A DNA stretch of 13,593 nucleotides from Nitrososphaeraceae archaeon (GTDB lineage Archaea > Thermoproteota > Nitrososphaeria > Nitrososphaerales > Nitrososphaeraceae), in contig JAICHH010000041.1 in NCBI GenBank assembly GCA_025922715.1, positions 1 through 13,593 on the forward strand. Direction: 5' to 3'. Both the position numbers and the translations under genes were made by a program. Below are positions 1-6,772 of this stretch, piece by piece (the stretch's first letter is position 1; every line of letters starts with the position of its first letter). The notes under the pieces are model-generated. The model did not search any database. It saw only the letters and a list, made by a program, of their open reading frames with translations, and had not been told where the DNA came from.

Positions 1-319
1 CCCAACTGTCCAGGAGCATCAACAGGTCCCCAAACATTAATACCTTTAAATTTGCCAGCGTGTTGGCGTTTAGATTTGAAAGAGGTATCAATAGGGCCAT
101 CAACTTTGGAATGATCCGTTCCACTTCCTGTAAGAGTGATACTTGTATTAGAAATTCCAGAAGTCATAGTGGTTGCAGGAGGGGTAGATGGAATATTTGG
201 AGCAGGTCTTGTAGAGCTCAATGAAGCAGAAGATATTTCTTCAGATGTAATTGATGCACCAGCTGGAGGAGGTGGGGGATTTACATTTCTAGTTATTGGA
301 TTAAGGGCTAGAGGAGTTA
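1..319. repeat. Direct repeat, left copy (ferredoxin gene duplication)
   Basis: Bases 1-319 align base for base with 13275-13593 at a constant offset of 13274, with no gaps and about 18 mismatches counted by eye. Both copies lie inside minus-strand genes of the same family. The repeat continues past both window edges, so its full length is unknown. Identity is about 94%, which rules out a circular-contig end overlap and supports a real gene duplication. Confidence 0.9.
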
Positions 320-821
320 ATTGTGTGAGTTTATCAATAGCTTTTTCGAGTGATAATTTCTCTGTTTTTTGGTAATATGAAATTAATTTATCTCCAATTG
401 AAGTGTTCCGTATGACGGTATCAATTACCATTTTAGCATTGAAGTCCGCCTTTTGTCTATAATTTTTAATCCGGTAAGAATCACCGAATTTTTCAATAGG
501 TTTAATTTGATAGATTAAATCAATAACTTCTCCTGTTACAATTTCTATTGTTATATCCAAGGGGATAGATAATATTTGAGGTAGCAAATTATCTGCTTCT
601 TGTTCTTTCCAGGAGTAGGTTACATATATGCGGTCAGCATATCTATCTAACTTAAAACCTGTTTTCTTTAACTCATTGAAGATATTGCTGATTGTTGATT
701 CCTCGGTTAAATTTACTGGCAATCGAAAAATACCCAACTTATATCCATGAAGAGGATATACACCCCGTTTAGAAATTTCTGAAAGCATTATCCATACTCT
801 ATCTTTTAAGAAAATAGACAT
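1..821 (-). CDS. Zfx-like ferredoxin with novel N-terminal domain, left paralog (C-terminus cut by window edge)
   Basis: My own translation of the minus strand gives an open frame from ATG at 819-821 to the window edge (273 complete residues), with an in-frame stop just upstream at 870-872. Residues 1 to about 165 (starting MSIFLKDRVW) form a soluble domain I do not recognise. Residues about 170-220 are a linker rich in Pro, Ala, Ser and Thr, including NPPPPAGAS. From about residue 219 the protein matches the N-terminal part of archaeal zinc-containing ferredoxin Zfx (KSKRQ, then VWGPVDAPGQL). The cysteine-bearing half lies beyond the window and is inferred from the right-hand paralog at 13058-13593. 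The His residues that bind zinc in Sulfolobus Zfx are replaced by Phe and Ile in GKFKGI. The visible 319-base overlap with the paralog is about 94% identical. The N-terminal domain may be a partner or sensor module; its function is unknown. Confidence 0.8.
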   Translation of the reverse strand, partial: MSIFLKDRVWIMLSEISKRGVYPLHGYKLGIFRLPVNLTEESTISNIFNELKKTGFKLDRYADRIYVTYSWKEQEADNLLPQILSIPLDITIEIVTGEVIDLIYQIKPIEKFGDSYRIKNYRQKADFNAKMVIDTVIRNTSIGDKLISYYQKTEKLSLEKAIDKLTQLTPLALNPITRNVNPPPPPAGASITSEEISSASLSSTRPAPNIPSTPPATTMTSGISNTSITLTGSGTDHSKVDGPIDTSFKSKRQHAGKFKGINVWGPVDAPGQL

Positions 822-869
822 ATTTGTATTTAGATAGAAAAAACCTAAAAGGGTTTCGATTTTAATCCT

Positions 870-1624
870 CTAACCAAGTCATTTGTCGAATGTCTTGATT
901 ATGCTACAAACGTCTATAAATACGATCTAACGCTCTAAATATGATTTTTTAGTTATGACTATTATAACCTTTTTGAAACTATTCATCTTTAAAGATATTT
1001 CATTTCATTCACAAGAATAGTTTTTCTTTAAATATAAGATTATCCTATCCACTTTTGCCAGAATTCCGCAAATTGAAACATAGAAATTTATAGTAATTGA
1101 TTCAGTAGAATTAACCTAGCTATAATCTAATCTAATTTAACAATACAAACAATTTCGATAACTGTAGAAAATTACTTTTTTCTTTGCTTCAGGAATTTAT
1201 TATATACGTGTCCATAACAGTAGAATATATATAAAAAATTAACATTAATAAAACCTACTATTATAATCAGTATACTGTTACAATTTTAAATGTTTTAGTA
1301 AAAAATGATGATTAAAAAAAATTTATCTTAGTTCGTTAAAAAAGTTTCTATTCAATTGGTCATTTATAGGCTGCCTAGCCACTTTTCTATTACGTTTAAA
1401 ATATTTACTTTTTTGATAATTTTGCAACTATTGTATAAATTTCTAGTAAATTTATCTCTAATTCTTGCGATAGATTTCAGATACAGTAATTTAAAAAGAA
1501 TATTAGATATCACACCAAATTCTACTATTCTTATGAGAATAAGCCCTTCTAGGTTTTAATCTATAAAGATTAACTAACAATAATTAAACACTTAAATTAT
1601 CAGAAATTTTAGGTTTTGTTTAAA
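870..1624. other. Gene-free AT-rich stretch
   Basis: About 750 bases lie between the start of the left ferredoxin gene and tRNA-Ala. I see no frame with convincing coding character. The longest open frame (about 1356-1559, plus strand, TTG start) encodes a low-complexity hydrophobic string expected from T-rich DNA. No CRISPR repeats, insertion-sequence ends or strong hairpins stand out. The last part carries a likely promoter for the tRNA. Confidence 0.6.
1591..1600 (+). promoter_or_regulatory. Possible TATA box of tRNA-Ala
   Basis: CTTAAATTAT lies 25-34 bases before the first base of the mature tRNA, the usual archaeal TATA distance. The surroundings are AT-rich, so a chance match is easily possible. 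Confidence 0.3.
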
Positions 1625-1718
1625 GGGCCGGTAGTTTAGCCTGGTAGAATACCTGCCTTGCATGCCATTCACGCAGAGGAAACGTAGGTGGTCGTGGGTT
1701 CAAATCCCACCCGGTCCA
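1625..1718 (+). tRNA. tRNA-Ala(TGC) with a 20-base intron
   Basis: Cloverleaf by eye: acceptor stem 1625-1631 with 1711-1717, including the G3:U70 wobble (1627 with 1715) that identifies tRNA-Ala; D stem GTTT/GAAT; anticodon stem CCTGC (1652-1656) with GTAGG (1684-1688); T stem GTGGG (1694-1698) with CCCAC (1706-1710) and T loop TTCAAAT; discriminator A at 1718. CCA is not encoded. Reading the anticodon loop as CTTGCAC requires removing 20 bases (1663-1682), leaving a 74-base tRNA with anticodon TGC. The gene ends 15 bases before the stop codon of the convergent serA-like gene. Confidence 0.93.
1663..1682 (+). other. tRNA-Ala intron in the anticodon loop (canonical 37/38 position)
   Basis: Removing these bases restores a 7-base anticodon loop closed by CCTGC/GTAGG. 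Because 1662 and 1682 are both A, excising 1662-1681 gives the same product. CCTT (1656-1659) can pair with GAGG (1676-1679) and GC (1664-1665) with GC (1673-1674). The bulge-helix-bulge recognised by archaeal splicing endonuclease therefore seems relaxed rather than canonical. The boundaries are inferred from the mature cloverleaf. Confidence 0.75.
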
Positions 1719-1733
1719 TACAATCATCTATCT

Positions 1734-2669
1734 TTAATTATATTTCTCCAATAATTTTTGAATAATCTTCTCTGCAATAACATTTGAAGCTAGTTCTTGA
1801 GATTCTTGAGTTTGAGCTCCTATATGGGGAGTACAGATAATATTTGATAATTGCAATAATTTTTTATTAGTAGCGGGTTCTTCTTCAAAAACATCCAATG
1901 CTGCTCCTGCAATTTTTTTTGTTGTTAAAGCATTATATAATGCGTTTTCATCTACTGTTTCCCCTCTTGATGAATTGATAAAAAAAGCAGTAGATTTCAT
2001 ATTTGAAAAAGTAGATTCATTAAACATATGCATAGTATCAGGAGTTGATGGAACATGACATGAAATAAAGTCAGAACTTGCTACTAAGGTATTAAAATCT
2101 GTTGTTATCATACCTACTTCATTTATAAAGTCTTGTTTAATAGGAAATATATCATACCCTATAATATTCATACGTAGTGACCTAGCAATTCTTGCCAAGT
2201 TCCTGCCGATATTTCCAACCCCTACTATTCCTAAATATTTTCCTCTCAATTCAATTCCAGTCAGTTCCTTTTTCATCCAATTCCCTTTCTTCATTTCACG
2301 ATCCGCTAAAGGTAAATTTCTTGCTAAGGAAAGCATTAATCCCATAACTAATTCAGCAACGGCATTAATTGCAGATTCAGGTGAGTTTACTACTTCGATA
2401 TTATTTTGTCGAGCAGAATTGACATCTATATTGTCCAGTCCTACACCTACTCGAGCTATAATTTTAGCTTTTTTTGCATTTGAAATAACTTCATTAGTAA
2501 TTCTGGTCCTACTTCTCACTACAATTACATCATAGTTTTTAACTTCTGATAATAATTCAGAGTTAGTTATAGAAGGTTTATCGACTACATTGAGGCCAGC
2601 TTTTTTTAAAATTGTTATTCCTATTTTGGATATGGGGTCACAGACTAAAATATTTCCAGTTATTTGCAT
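1734..2669 (-). CDS. serA: D-isomer-specific 2-hydroxyacid dehydrogenase, probable D-3-phosphoglycerate dehydrogenase (short type)
   Basis: NAD-dependent dehydrogenase of 311 residues, most like SerA, which oxidises 3-phosphoglycerate in the first step of serine synthesis in the cytoplasm. Visible hallmarks are the Rossmann motif GVGNIG at residues 150-155, the NAD-ribose-binding Asp in GYD (173), and the catalytic triad of the family: Arg235 (SSRGE), Glu264 (FEEEP) and His282 (TPHIGA). It stops after the catalytic and NAD domains and lacks the C-terminal ACT regulatory domain of long SerA, so serine feedback through ACT is not expected. Starts at ATG 2667-2669, with a TATA-like AATTATATTT about 25-30 bases upstream. 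Monocistronic, convergent with tRNA-Ala. A glyoxylate or other 2-hydroxyacid reductase cannot be excluded from sequence alone. Confidence 0.88.
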   Translation of the reverse strand: MQITGNILVCDPISKIGITILKKAGLNVVDKPSITNSELLSEVKNYDVIVVRSRTRITNEVISNAKKAKIIARVGVGLDNIDVNSARQNNIEVVNSPESAINAVAELVMGLMLSLARNLPLADREMKKGNWMKKELTGIELRGKYLGIVGVGNIGRNLARIARSLRMNIIGYDIFPIKQDFINEVGMITTDFNTLVASSDFISCHVPSTPDTMHMFNESTFSNMKSTAFFINSSRGETVDENALYNALTTKKIAGAALDVFEEEPATNKKLLQLSNIICTPHIGAQTQESQELASNVIAEKIIQKLLEKYN

Positions 2670-2691
2670 GGATAAAATTTTTTGAGATACA

Positions 2692-2702
2692 AATATAATT
2701 AT
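2692..2702 (-). promoter_or_regulatory. Possible TATA box of the serA-like gene
   Basis: The minus strand reads AATTATATTTG about 23-33 bases before the ATG at 2669, consistent with an almost leaderless transcript. The AT-rich context limits confidence. Confidence 0.35.
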
Positions 2703-2744
2703 TACTTGACTTATTTAGAATCGAAGTTATAAATAAAAAGGATG

Positions 2745-3125
2745 TTAATTGATTGAGATAATTTCTCCTCTTAAATGATCAACATAATAAGTTTTATTTA
2801 ATGTCGGTAAGGTTACTTCCCATCCAAAATGATTTCCAGTAGTAATTGTAGGAGCAGTTTTTCCTACGTAATTACCTATCAAGTTAGTATCTTTTTTTGA
2901 TTCATAGAGTTCACCATTTCCTTTTATATAGATATATTTAGAATTTATGTTATTGAGATGGTAAGACGATAAGTTTTCTTTTTTAAAAATGATGGAAACA
3001 GCAGTGTCATTAGAGATAGAGAGATAATTAATTGAGGGTCGAGTCAAAGAATCAATCATAACTAGATAAACTAAATAAGTAATTATAGATGCTATAGCTA
3101 CCGACAATAAAACTCGCTTTATCAT
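2745..3125 (-). CDS. Small membrane-anchored protein of unknown function
   Basis: 126 residues; I recognise no family. A positively charged start (MIKR) followed by a hydrophobic stretch at about residues 5-25 predicts one N-terminal transmembrane anchor, with the remaining ~100 residues outside the cell. No lipobox or clear signal-peptidase site is visible. The exposed part has several N-glycosylation sequons (NDT 39-41, NLS 51-53, NKT), compatible with an archaeal surface protein. The C-terminal part (GWEVTLPTLNKTYYVDHL) resembles small PepSY-like or beta-rich extracytoplasmic domains only in a general way, so no function is assigned. ATG start at 3123-3125, divergent from the RidA-family gene with a 77-base gap. 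Confidence 0.68.
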   Translation of the reverse strand: MIKRVLLSVAIASIITYLVYLVMIDSLTRPSINYLSISNDTAVSIIFKKENLSSYHLNNINSKYIYIKGNGELYESKKDTNLIGNYVGKTAPTITTGNHFGWEVTLPTLNKTYYVDHLRGEIISIN

Positions 3126-3202
3126 GCAGTAAATTATTATTTTTATTAATTTATTTTAATTGTTTAATACATTTAATAATACAACTTTTTCATATTCCAC
3201 TA

Positions 3203-3673
3203 TTGATAAGTATTGATGAAAAACTATATGCATTAGGATTTGAATTGCCGTCATCTCCAAAATCTTCTGGTTCTTATATTCCATTGGTTGAAGTAAATGG
3301 TCTAATCTTTGTTTCTGGACAAATTCCTTTAGATACAAGTTCCTATCCAGTAACAATAAAGTATAAAGGGAAAATAGGAAAAGACACAACCCTTGAAAAA
3401 GGCCAAAACGCAGCAATACTTTGTACTCTTAACGCCCTGGCATTAATAAAAGATCATTTGGGAAGCCTTGATAAGATCAAAAAAATAGTAAAGTTATCTG
3501 CATACATAAACTGTATCGAGTCTTTTTCAGATCATCCAACGGTTGTTAACGCTGCATCAAATCTTTTGGAAAAACTATTTGGTGAAAAAGGAAAGCATTC
3601 ACGGGTAGCTGTTGGGGTAGAAAGTCTTCCATTAGGAAGCACAATAGAAATAGATTTTATAGTTTCAATTTAA
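3203..3673 (+). CDS. RidA family (YjgF/YER057c/UK114) protein
   Basis: 156 residues, with the RidA fold signature: LVEVNGLIFVSGQIPLD near residues 28-44, a central LIKDHLGSLDKIKKIVKLSAYIN segment, and a C-terminal HSRVAVGVESLPLGSTIEIDFIV segment. Classical RidA proteins hydrolyse reactive enamine/imine intermediates made by PLP enzymes. This sequence fits the longer subgroup ending in RVAVGVxSLPLGxxxE rather than RidA itself. The catalytic Arg is probably in the HSRVAVGV segment, but deaminase activity is not certain. The start is taken as TTG 3203-3205 because no in-frame ATG exists nearby and MISIDEKLYALG gives the normal N-terminus. It stands alone upstream of the L15e gene, which has its own promoter. 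Confidence 0.85.
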   Translation: MISIDEKLYALGFELPSSPKSSGSYIPLVEVNGLIFVSGQIPLDTSSYPVTIKYKGKIGKDTTLEKGQNAAILCTLNALALIKDHLGSLDKIKKIVKLSAYINCIESFSDHPTVVNAASNLLEKLFGEKGKHSRVAVGVESLPLGSTIEIDFIVSI

Positions 3674-3740
3674 CATTCCTTTTCATAATTATTTATTGTT
3701 TATAAGCTAAAAGAATGGTATCCTTTCAATAAAAGAAATT

Positions 3741-3748
3741 CTTATATA
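3741..3748 (+). promoter_or_regulatory. TATA box of the L15e gene
   Basis: CTTATATA lies about 32-39 bases before the ATG at 3780. It is a good archaeal TATA element and would place transcription start near 3770, giving a leader of about 10 bases. The 106-base gap after the RidA gene supports an independent promoter. Confidence 0.5.
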
Positions 3749-3779
3749 GCCTTTTGAAAGAATTTTATTATATTTTAAA

Positions 3780-4235
3780 ATGTACAGACAGTTAGCGTCG
3801 ACTTGGACTAAAATGTGGAAAACAAATAGCGAGGAATTGAAATCAAGAGCAGTTGGATGGAGAAAAGAGCTATCAATTCACAGAATAAATAAACCTAGTA
3901 GGTTAGATAGAGCAAGAAGACTAGGATATAAAGCCAAGCAAGGTATTATAATCATTAGAGCACGAGTAGGGAGAGGAGGAATGAGAAAGCAGCGACCAGT
4001 CGCAGGCAGAAGACCCAAACACAGTGGAGTTGTTCATATTAAACAAGCAACAAATATGCGGTTAGTAGCTGAAAGAAGGGTTAATGAAAAATATCCAAAT
4101 ATGGAAATAATGGGTTCATATTTTTTGTATAAGGATGGTAAACATTCATGGTATGAGGTGATATTGGCTGATCCAAGTCATCCGTCAATTTATAAAGATA
4201 AGGAAATGCGAGGAAAATTAAAATCTTTAACTTAA
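3780..4235 (+). CDS. rpl15e: Large-subunit ribosomal protein L15e
   Basis: Ribosomal protein eL15 of the archaeal/eukaryal large subunit, which binds 23S rRNA. The family signature is clear: MYRQLASTW at the start, KPSRLDRARRLGYKAKQG at about residues 38-55, RVGRGGMRKQRPVAGRRPKHSG at about 62-83, and YFLYKDGKHSWYEVILADPSHPSI near residues 113-136. The protein is strongly basic, as expected for an rRNA binder. At 151 residues it is shorter than crenarchaeal, halophile and eukaryotic forms (about 195-215) and ends soon after the ADPSHP motif; I believe this is normal for Thaumarchaeota. It is not in a ribosomal operon here, and it converges with the DUF6659-like gene. Confidence 0.97.
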   Translation: MYRQLASTWTKMWKTNSEELKSRAVGWRKELSIHRINKPSRLDRARRLGYKAKQGIIIIRARVGRGGMRKQRPVAGRRPKHSGVVHIKQATNMRLVAERRVNEKYPNMEIMGSYFLYKDGKHSWYEVILADPSHPSIYKDKEMRGKLKSLT

Positions 4236-4261
4236 TTAGAATCAAATAGATTTAAAATAAA

Positions 4262-4648
4262 TCATAATGATGCGAGATCTCTAGTTTGTTCGATCAAGGC
4301 ATATAATTCATTGTTGTCTATGTTCTTGTCTATAGTAATATAATAAATTAATTCATTAATATAAAAACTAACCATATCGACATTTTTATTAGAAATAAAA
4401 ATGAATTCGGTTTCTCCTATTGATTTTTCATAATTTTTTCTGATATTATAAATCATAGAATGAACAAACAATTCGTTCCTCATTTCTTCTGTTTTTAAAA
4501 GAGGAGTTATACCAATTCTAAGTTGGCCTGCTATTGTTCTACCAAATTTATTTGTTACACCTACATAACGAATTTTAGGTGACAGTTCGAGTATTTTTTT
4601 ACAGTTGGTTTTATATTGAGCATTTAATTTGGAGATATTCTCAGTCAT
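4262..4648 (-). CDS. DUF6659-like small cytoplasmic protein
   Basis: 128 residues. The segment KILELSPKIRYVGVTNKFGRTIAG at residues 18-41, followed by PLLKTEEMRNEL, resembles the DUF6659 proteins abundant in ammonia-oxidising archaea, which look like small roadblock/profilin-like alpha-beta domains. Their function is unknown. There is no signal peptide, membrane segment or cysteine cluster; the only Cys is at residue 16. It lies 75 bases downstream of tfuA on the same strand but has its own likely TATA box, so membership of the ycaO-tfuA operon is doubtful. The family link is from memory of the motif, not a search. Confidence 0.8.
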   Translation of the reverse strand: MTENISKLNAQYKTNCKKILELSPKIRYVGVTNKFGRTIAGQLRIGITPLLKTEEMRNELFVHSMIYNIRKNYEKSIGETEFIFISNKNVDMVSFYINELIYYITIDKNIDNNELYALIEQTRDLASL

Positions 4649-4668
4649 ACTATACGTTACTAGGTACG

Positions 4669-4680
4669 ATATAAAATAGT
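4669..4680 (-). promoter_or_regulatory. TATA box of the DUF6659-like gene
   Basis: The minus strand reads CTATTTTATAT about 21-32 bases before the ATG at 4648, placing transcription start at or just before the start codon. This argues that the gene can be expressed independently of ycaO-tfuA. Confidence 0.42.
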
Positions 4681-4723
4681 TTATGAAAAGGGGATGATTG
4701 TGAAATAAAATTTAAATAACAAT

Positions 4724-5380
4724 TTATATTTTAGGTAATGATGATATATATTCAAGTGCTCGTATGGCATCTAACTCTTTTAGACTTACTTTATTAATAA
4801 AAATATAATCACTGAATCTTGATATGTATTTTTCTTTTAAAGGAAAAAGATGGAGAGATTTCTTTATTATGTTCTCATAACTCCGAAAAGGAAAATAAAT
4901 CCTCTTAGCTAAATTGATCATGATTTGCTTTGTTTCTTTATCAATTATTCCTTTTTTCCAGCATAAAAAAATATTATATCTAATATCAATCATTGCTTCA
5001 GAAAGAAGATTATAATTGGAATCAAATGTTACTGCAATTTCATCATCCGAATTAATGATATTTTTTTTAAATAACTCAAAGATTTTTCCAATACCTTTCA
5101 TTCCAAATTTTTCTAATTCTACTGCGCGTAATGCTCCAATACTAGAGGCGCCATAAACTTTAAAGTTTTTATTATTGATAACTTGAAAAACTTCAATTGG
5201 AGATGGTGGATATTCCTGAAGGAAAACTCCATCTATTAGAACAATAACTCTTCGTTCTGTTAATAGATTTATATTTATAAAGTCACCCTTTTTCGCTGGA
5301 GGTTTGAAGTCTGCGTCAATTATTTTTTTTGCTTTGTTTATTTCTAAAGACGGCCCTAAATAAATAATTGGTAAATTCAT
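4724..5380 (-). CDS. tfuA: TfuA-like protein, partner of YcaO in thioamide formation
   Basis: 218 residues with the TfuA core: VIVLIDGVFLQEYPPSPIEV at about residues 46-65, GASSIGALRAVEL at 77-89, GMKGIGKIFELF at about 93-104, and SDDEIAV at 111-117. TfuA proteins work with YcaO to turn a peptide-bond oxygen into sulfur: McrA thioglycine in methanogens, thioviridamide-type RiPPs in bacteria. TfuA is thought to help deliver or release sulfide or recruit a sulfur source. Its ATG overlaps the ycaO stop as ATGA, so translation is coupled and the two proteins surely act together. The usual HKEI stretch of the family is replaced here by SPIEV, a possible substrate- or partner-specific change. No methyl-coenzyme M reductase gene is present in the window, so the target is unknown. 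Confidence 0.92.
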   Translation of the reverse strand: MNLPIIYLGPSLEINKAKKIIDADFKPPAKKGDFININLLTERRVIVLIDGVFLQEYPPSPIEVFQVINNKNFKVYGASSIGALRAVELEKFGMKGIGKIFELFKKNIINSDDEIAVTFDSNYNLLSEAMIDIRYNIFLCWKKGIIDKETKQIMINLAKRIYFPFRSYENIIKKSLHLFPLKEKYISRFSDYIFINKVSLKELDAIRALEYISSLPKI

Positions 5381-6684
5381 TTATAGGATCTCCTAGCTCT
5401 AAAACCCATAATAGATTTCGATATCTTAAATGTCTCAAGACCAGGAACTATAGCTCTCACTACTGGAATTTTTATTTTTGGATTTGTTAAATTGACTATT
5501 ATAGCCTTATTTAATCCTACTTCTTTAAAGAATTTAATAATAAGCTTAATATCATCTAAAATATCTTCATTCTGATAAGTTATTATATCTGAAAAATTGA
5601 TTGTCCTTTGTGAAGACATAAATTGCCATGCATTTTTATCGTCTGTATTATTATCATTATAGTGTATTTTCCTTAAATCATCTCTGGCACCTTGTATATT
5701 TGCTGCTCTTGTTTGAGAAACCTCAGTTATGGCTCTTAATATTGCAATTCTTTTATCTGGGTGGGTACCATGTCCTTCCGCCAAATAACCATAGTCATGA
5801 GATATCCACTCAACACAGGCAGCATTAAAGGTAGGAATCTTAATATCTGTAGTGATATCCTTAATAATCAATCTGATATTAAATTTTTTGAATTTTTTTA
5901 TTAAATTAGTTACTGGTTGAAAATTGTCTTCTTGACAAATTTTAACATCCTGATATAGAGAATTATCATCGATAAATTGTTCTTTGGAAATCGAATTAAT
6001 ATGATATCCTTGTATTCGTAAATTATGATGTATTTTAGACAAAATATGGAATGGAATTGCACTTGCCCGTAATTGAGCTAAGCTTATGGCATCTCTTTCA
6101 ATTACTTCGCATAATGCATGGCATACTGCTTCTTCAAAAACGTTGCCCGATGCGAGTCCATTAGTATGATGAAATGCAAAAGGATTGAGAGAATGTGAGT
6201 TAGGAGTATACCTGAATAATGCTAATGCCGCAGGAACCAAGATATTCTCCTTATTAATAATATCATAGCCTTCTACATAATCCATTAACATATCATTTTG
6301 AAAATCAAAAGTAAGTGGTTCAACAAGATCATCAGGATGGAGAAGATTATAAGATTCTTTTAGTTCATTAAACGTTCCAGTAATAAATTTTCTAGTATAA
6401 TTTGTAGGTAAGGAAGAATAGCGTTCGATGCTTTCCATAATTGCGCTTACTTTCGCATGTTTTTTCGTAGGACCCTTTCCACTATATACCCAAATATAAT
6501 CTTCCGTACCAGGTAAAACACAGGAATAATTAGGTATATATAATTTATCCATGTAAGTAATATCTGCAATTCTAGTAAGCCCAATCTTTTTACTTAACTC
6601 TAAAATATGGCTTAGAGTATTCTCTACTGGGATGACTCGGGATGTTCCATTCAGCGTCCATTTCTTTTGACTTCGAAATATCAA
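5377..6684 (-). CDS. ycaO: YcaO family ATP-dependent peptide backbone-modifying enzyme (TfuA-associated)
   Basis: 435 residues. YcaO enzymes phosphorylate the backbone amide oxygen of a substrate peptide with ATP, allowing attack by a side chain (azoline) or by sulfide (thioamide). Visible nucleotide and Mg elements are SGKGPTKKHAKVSA (68-81) and MESIERYSS (83-91) with the ExxxER-type glutamates, EEAVCHALCEVIERDA (184-199) with Glu193/Glu196, and EVSQTRAANIQGARDD (321-336) with Glu321 and Gln324. The C-terminus PVVRAIVPGLE ... GFRARRSYK matches the TfuA-linked, non-azoline YcaO type and lacks the proline-rich PxPxP tail of azoline cyclodehydratases. There is no fused E1-like or ocin-ThiF domain. 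TTG start at 6682-6684; an in-frame stop at 6697-6699 excludes a longer start. First gene of a two-gene operon, divergent from the NHLP-like gene. Confidence 0.94.
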   Translation of the reverse strand: MIFRSQKKWTLNGTSRVIPVENTLSHILELSKKIGLTRIADITYMDKLYIPNYSCVLPGTEDYIWVYSGKGPTKKHAKVSAIMESIERYSSLPTNYTRKFITGTFNELKESYNLLHPDDLVEPLTFDFQNDMLMDYVEGYDIINKENILVPAALALFRYTPNSHSLNPFAFHHTNGLASGNVFEEAVCHALCEVIERDAISLAQLRASAIPFHILSKIHHNLRIQGYHINSISKEQFIDDNSLYQDVKICQEDNFQPVTNLIKKFKKFNIRLIIKDITTDIKIPTFNAACVEWISHDYGYLAEGHGTHPDKRIAILRAITEVSQTRAANIQGARDDLRKIHYNDNNTDDKNAWQFMSSQRTINFSDIITYQNEDILDDIKLIIKFFKEVGLNKAIIVNLTNPKIKIPVVRAIVPGLETFKISKSIMGFRARRSYK

Positions 6685-6737
6685 TACTAAAAAAAATTAT
6701 TTATCAGTTCTTATCAATTTTACTAATTCAACATTAA

Positions 6738-6748
6738 GATTATATAGA
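6738..6748 (+). promoter_or_regulatory. TATA box of the NHLP-like gene
   Basis: GATTATATAGA is centred about 30 bases before the TTG at 6773. Archaeal transcription usually starts about 25 bases after the box, near 6768-6771. That favours TTG 6773 over the upstream in-frame TTGs at 6755 and 6764 and implies a leaderless mRNA. Confidence 0.5.
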
Positions 6749-6772
6749 ACTTCGTTGTTTTTTTTGTTTATC

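Noticed and set aside
136..375. 79-residue plus-strand open frame near the left edge
   Set aside because: Antisense to the linker region of the ferredoxin fusion; the Gly/Val-rich sequence is the complement of the Pro-rich linker.
1356..1559. 67-residue hydrophobic open frame in the gene-free stretch
   Set aside because: TTG start, T-rich DNA giving Phe/Ile/Leu strings, no promoter or ribosome site, no family resemblance; most likely chance.
4262..4648. DUF6659-like gene as third gene of the ycaO-tfuA operon
   Set aside because: It has its own well-placed TATA box and belongs to a widespread lineage-specific family; same-strand position alone is weak evidence.
4724..6684. YcaO-TfuA as the McrA thioglycine system of a methanogen
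   Set aside because: The surrounding genes (DUF6659-like protein, Zfx-like fusion, short L15e, low GC) point to Nitrososphaeria, which lack methyl-coenzyme M reductase; no mcr gene is present here.
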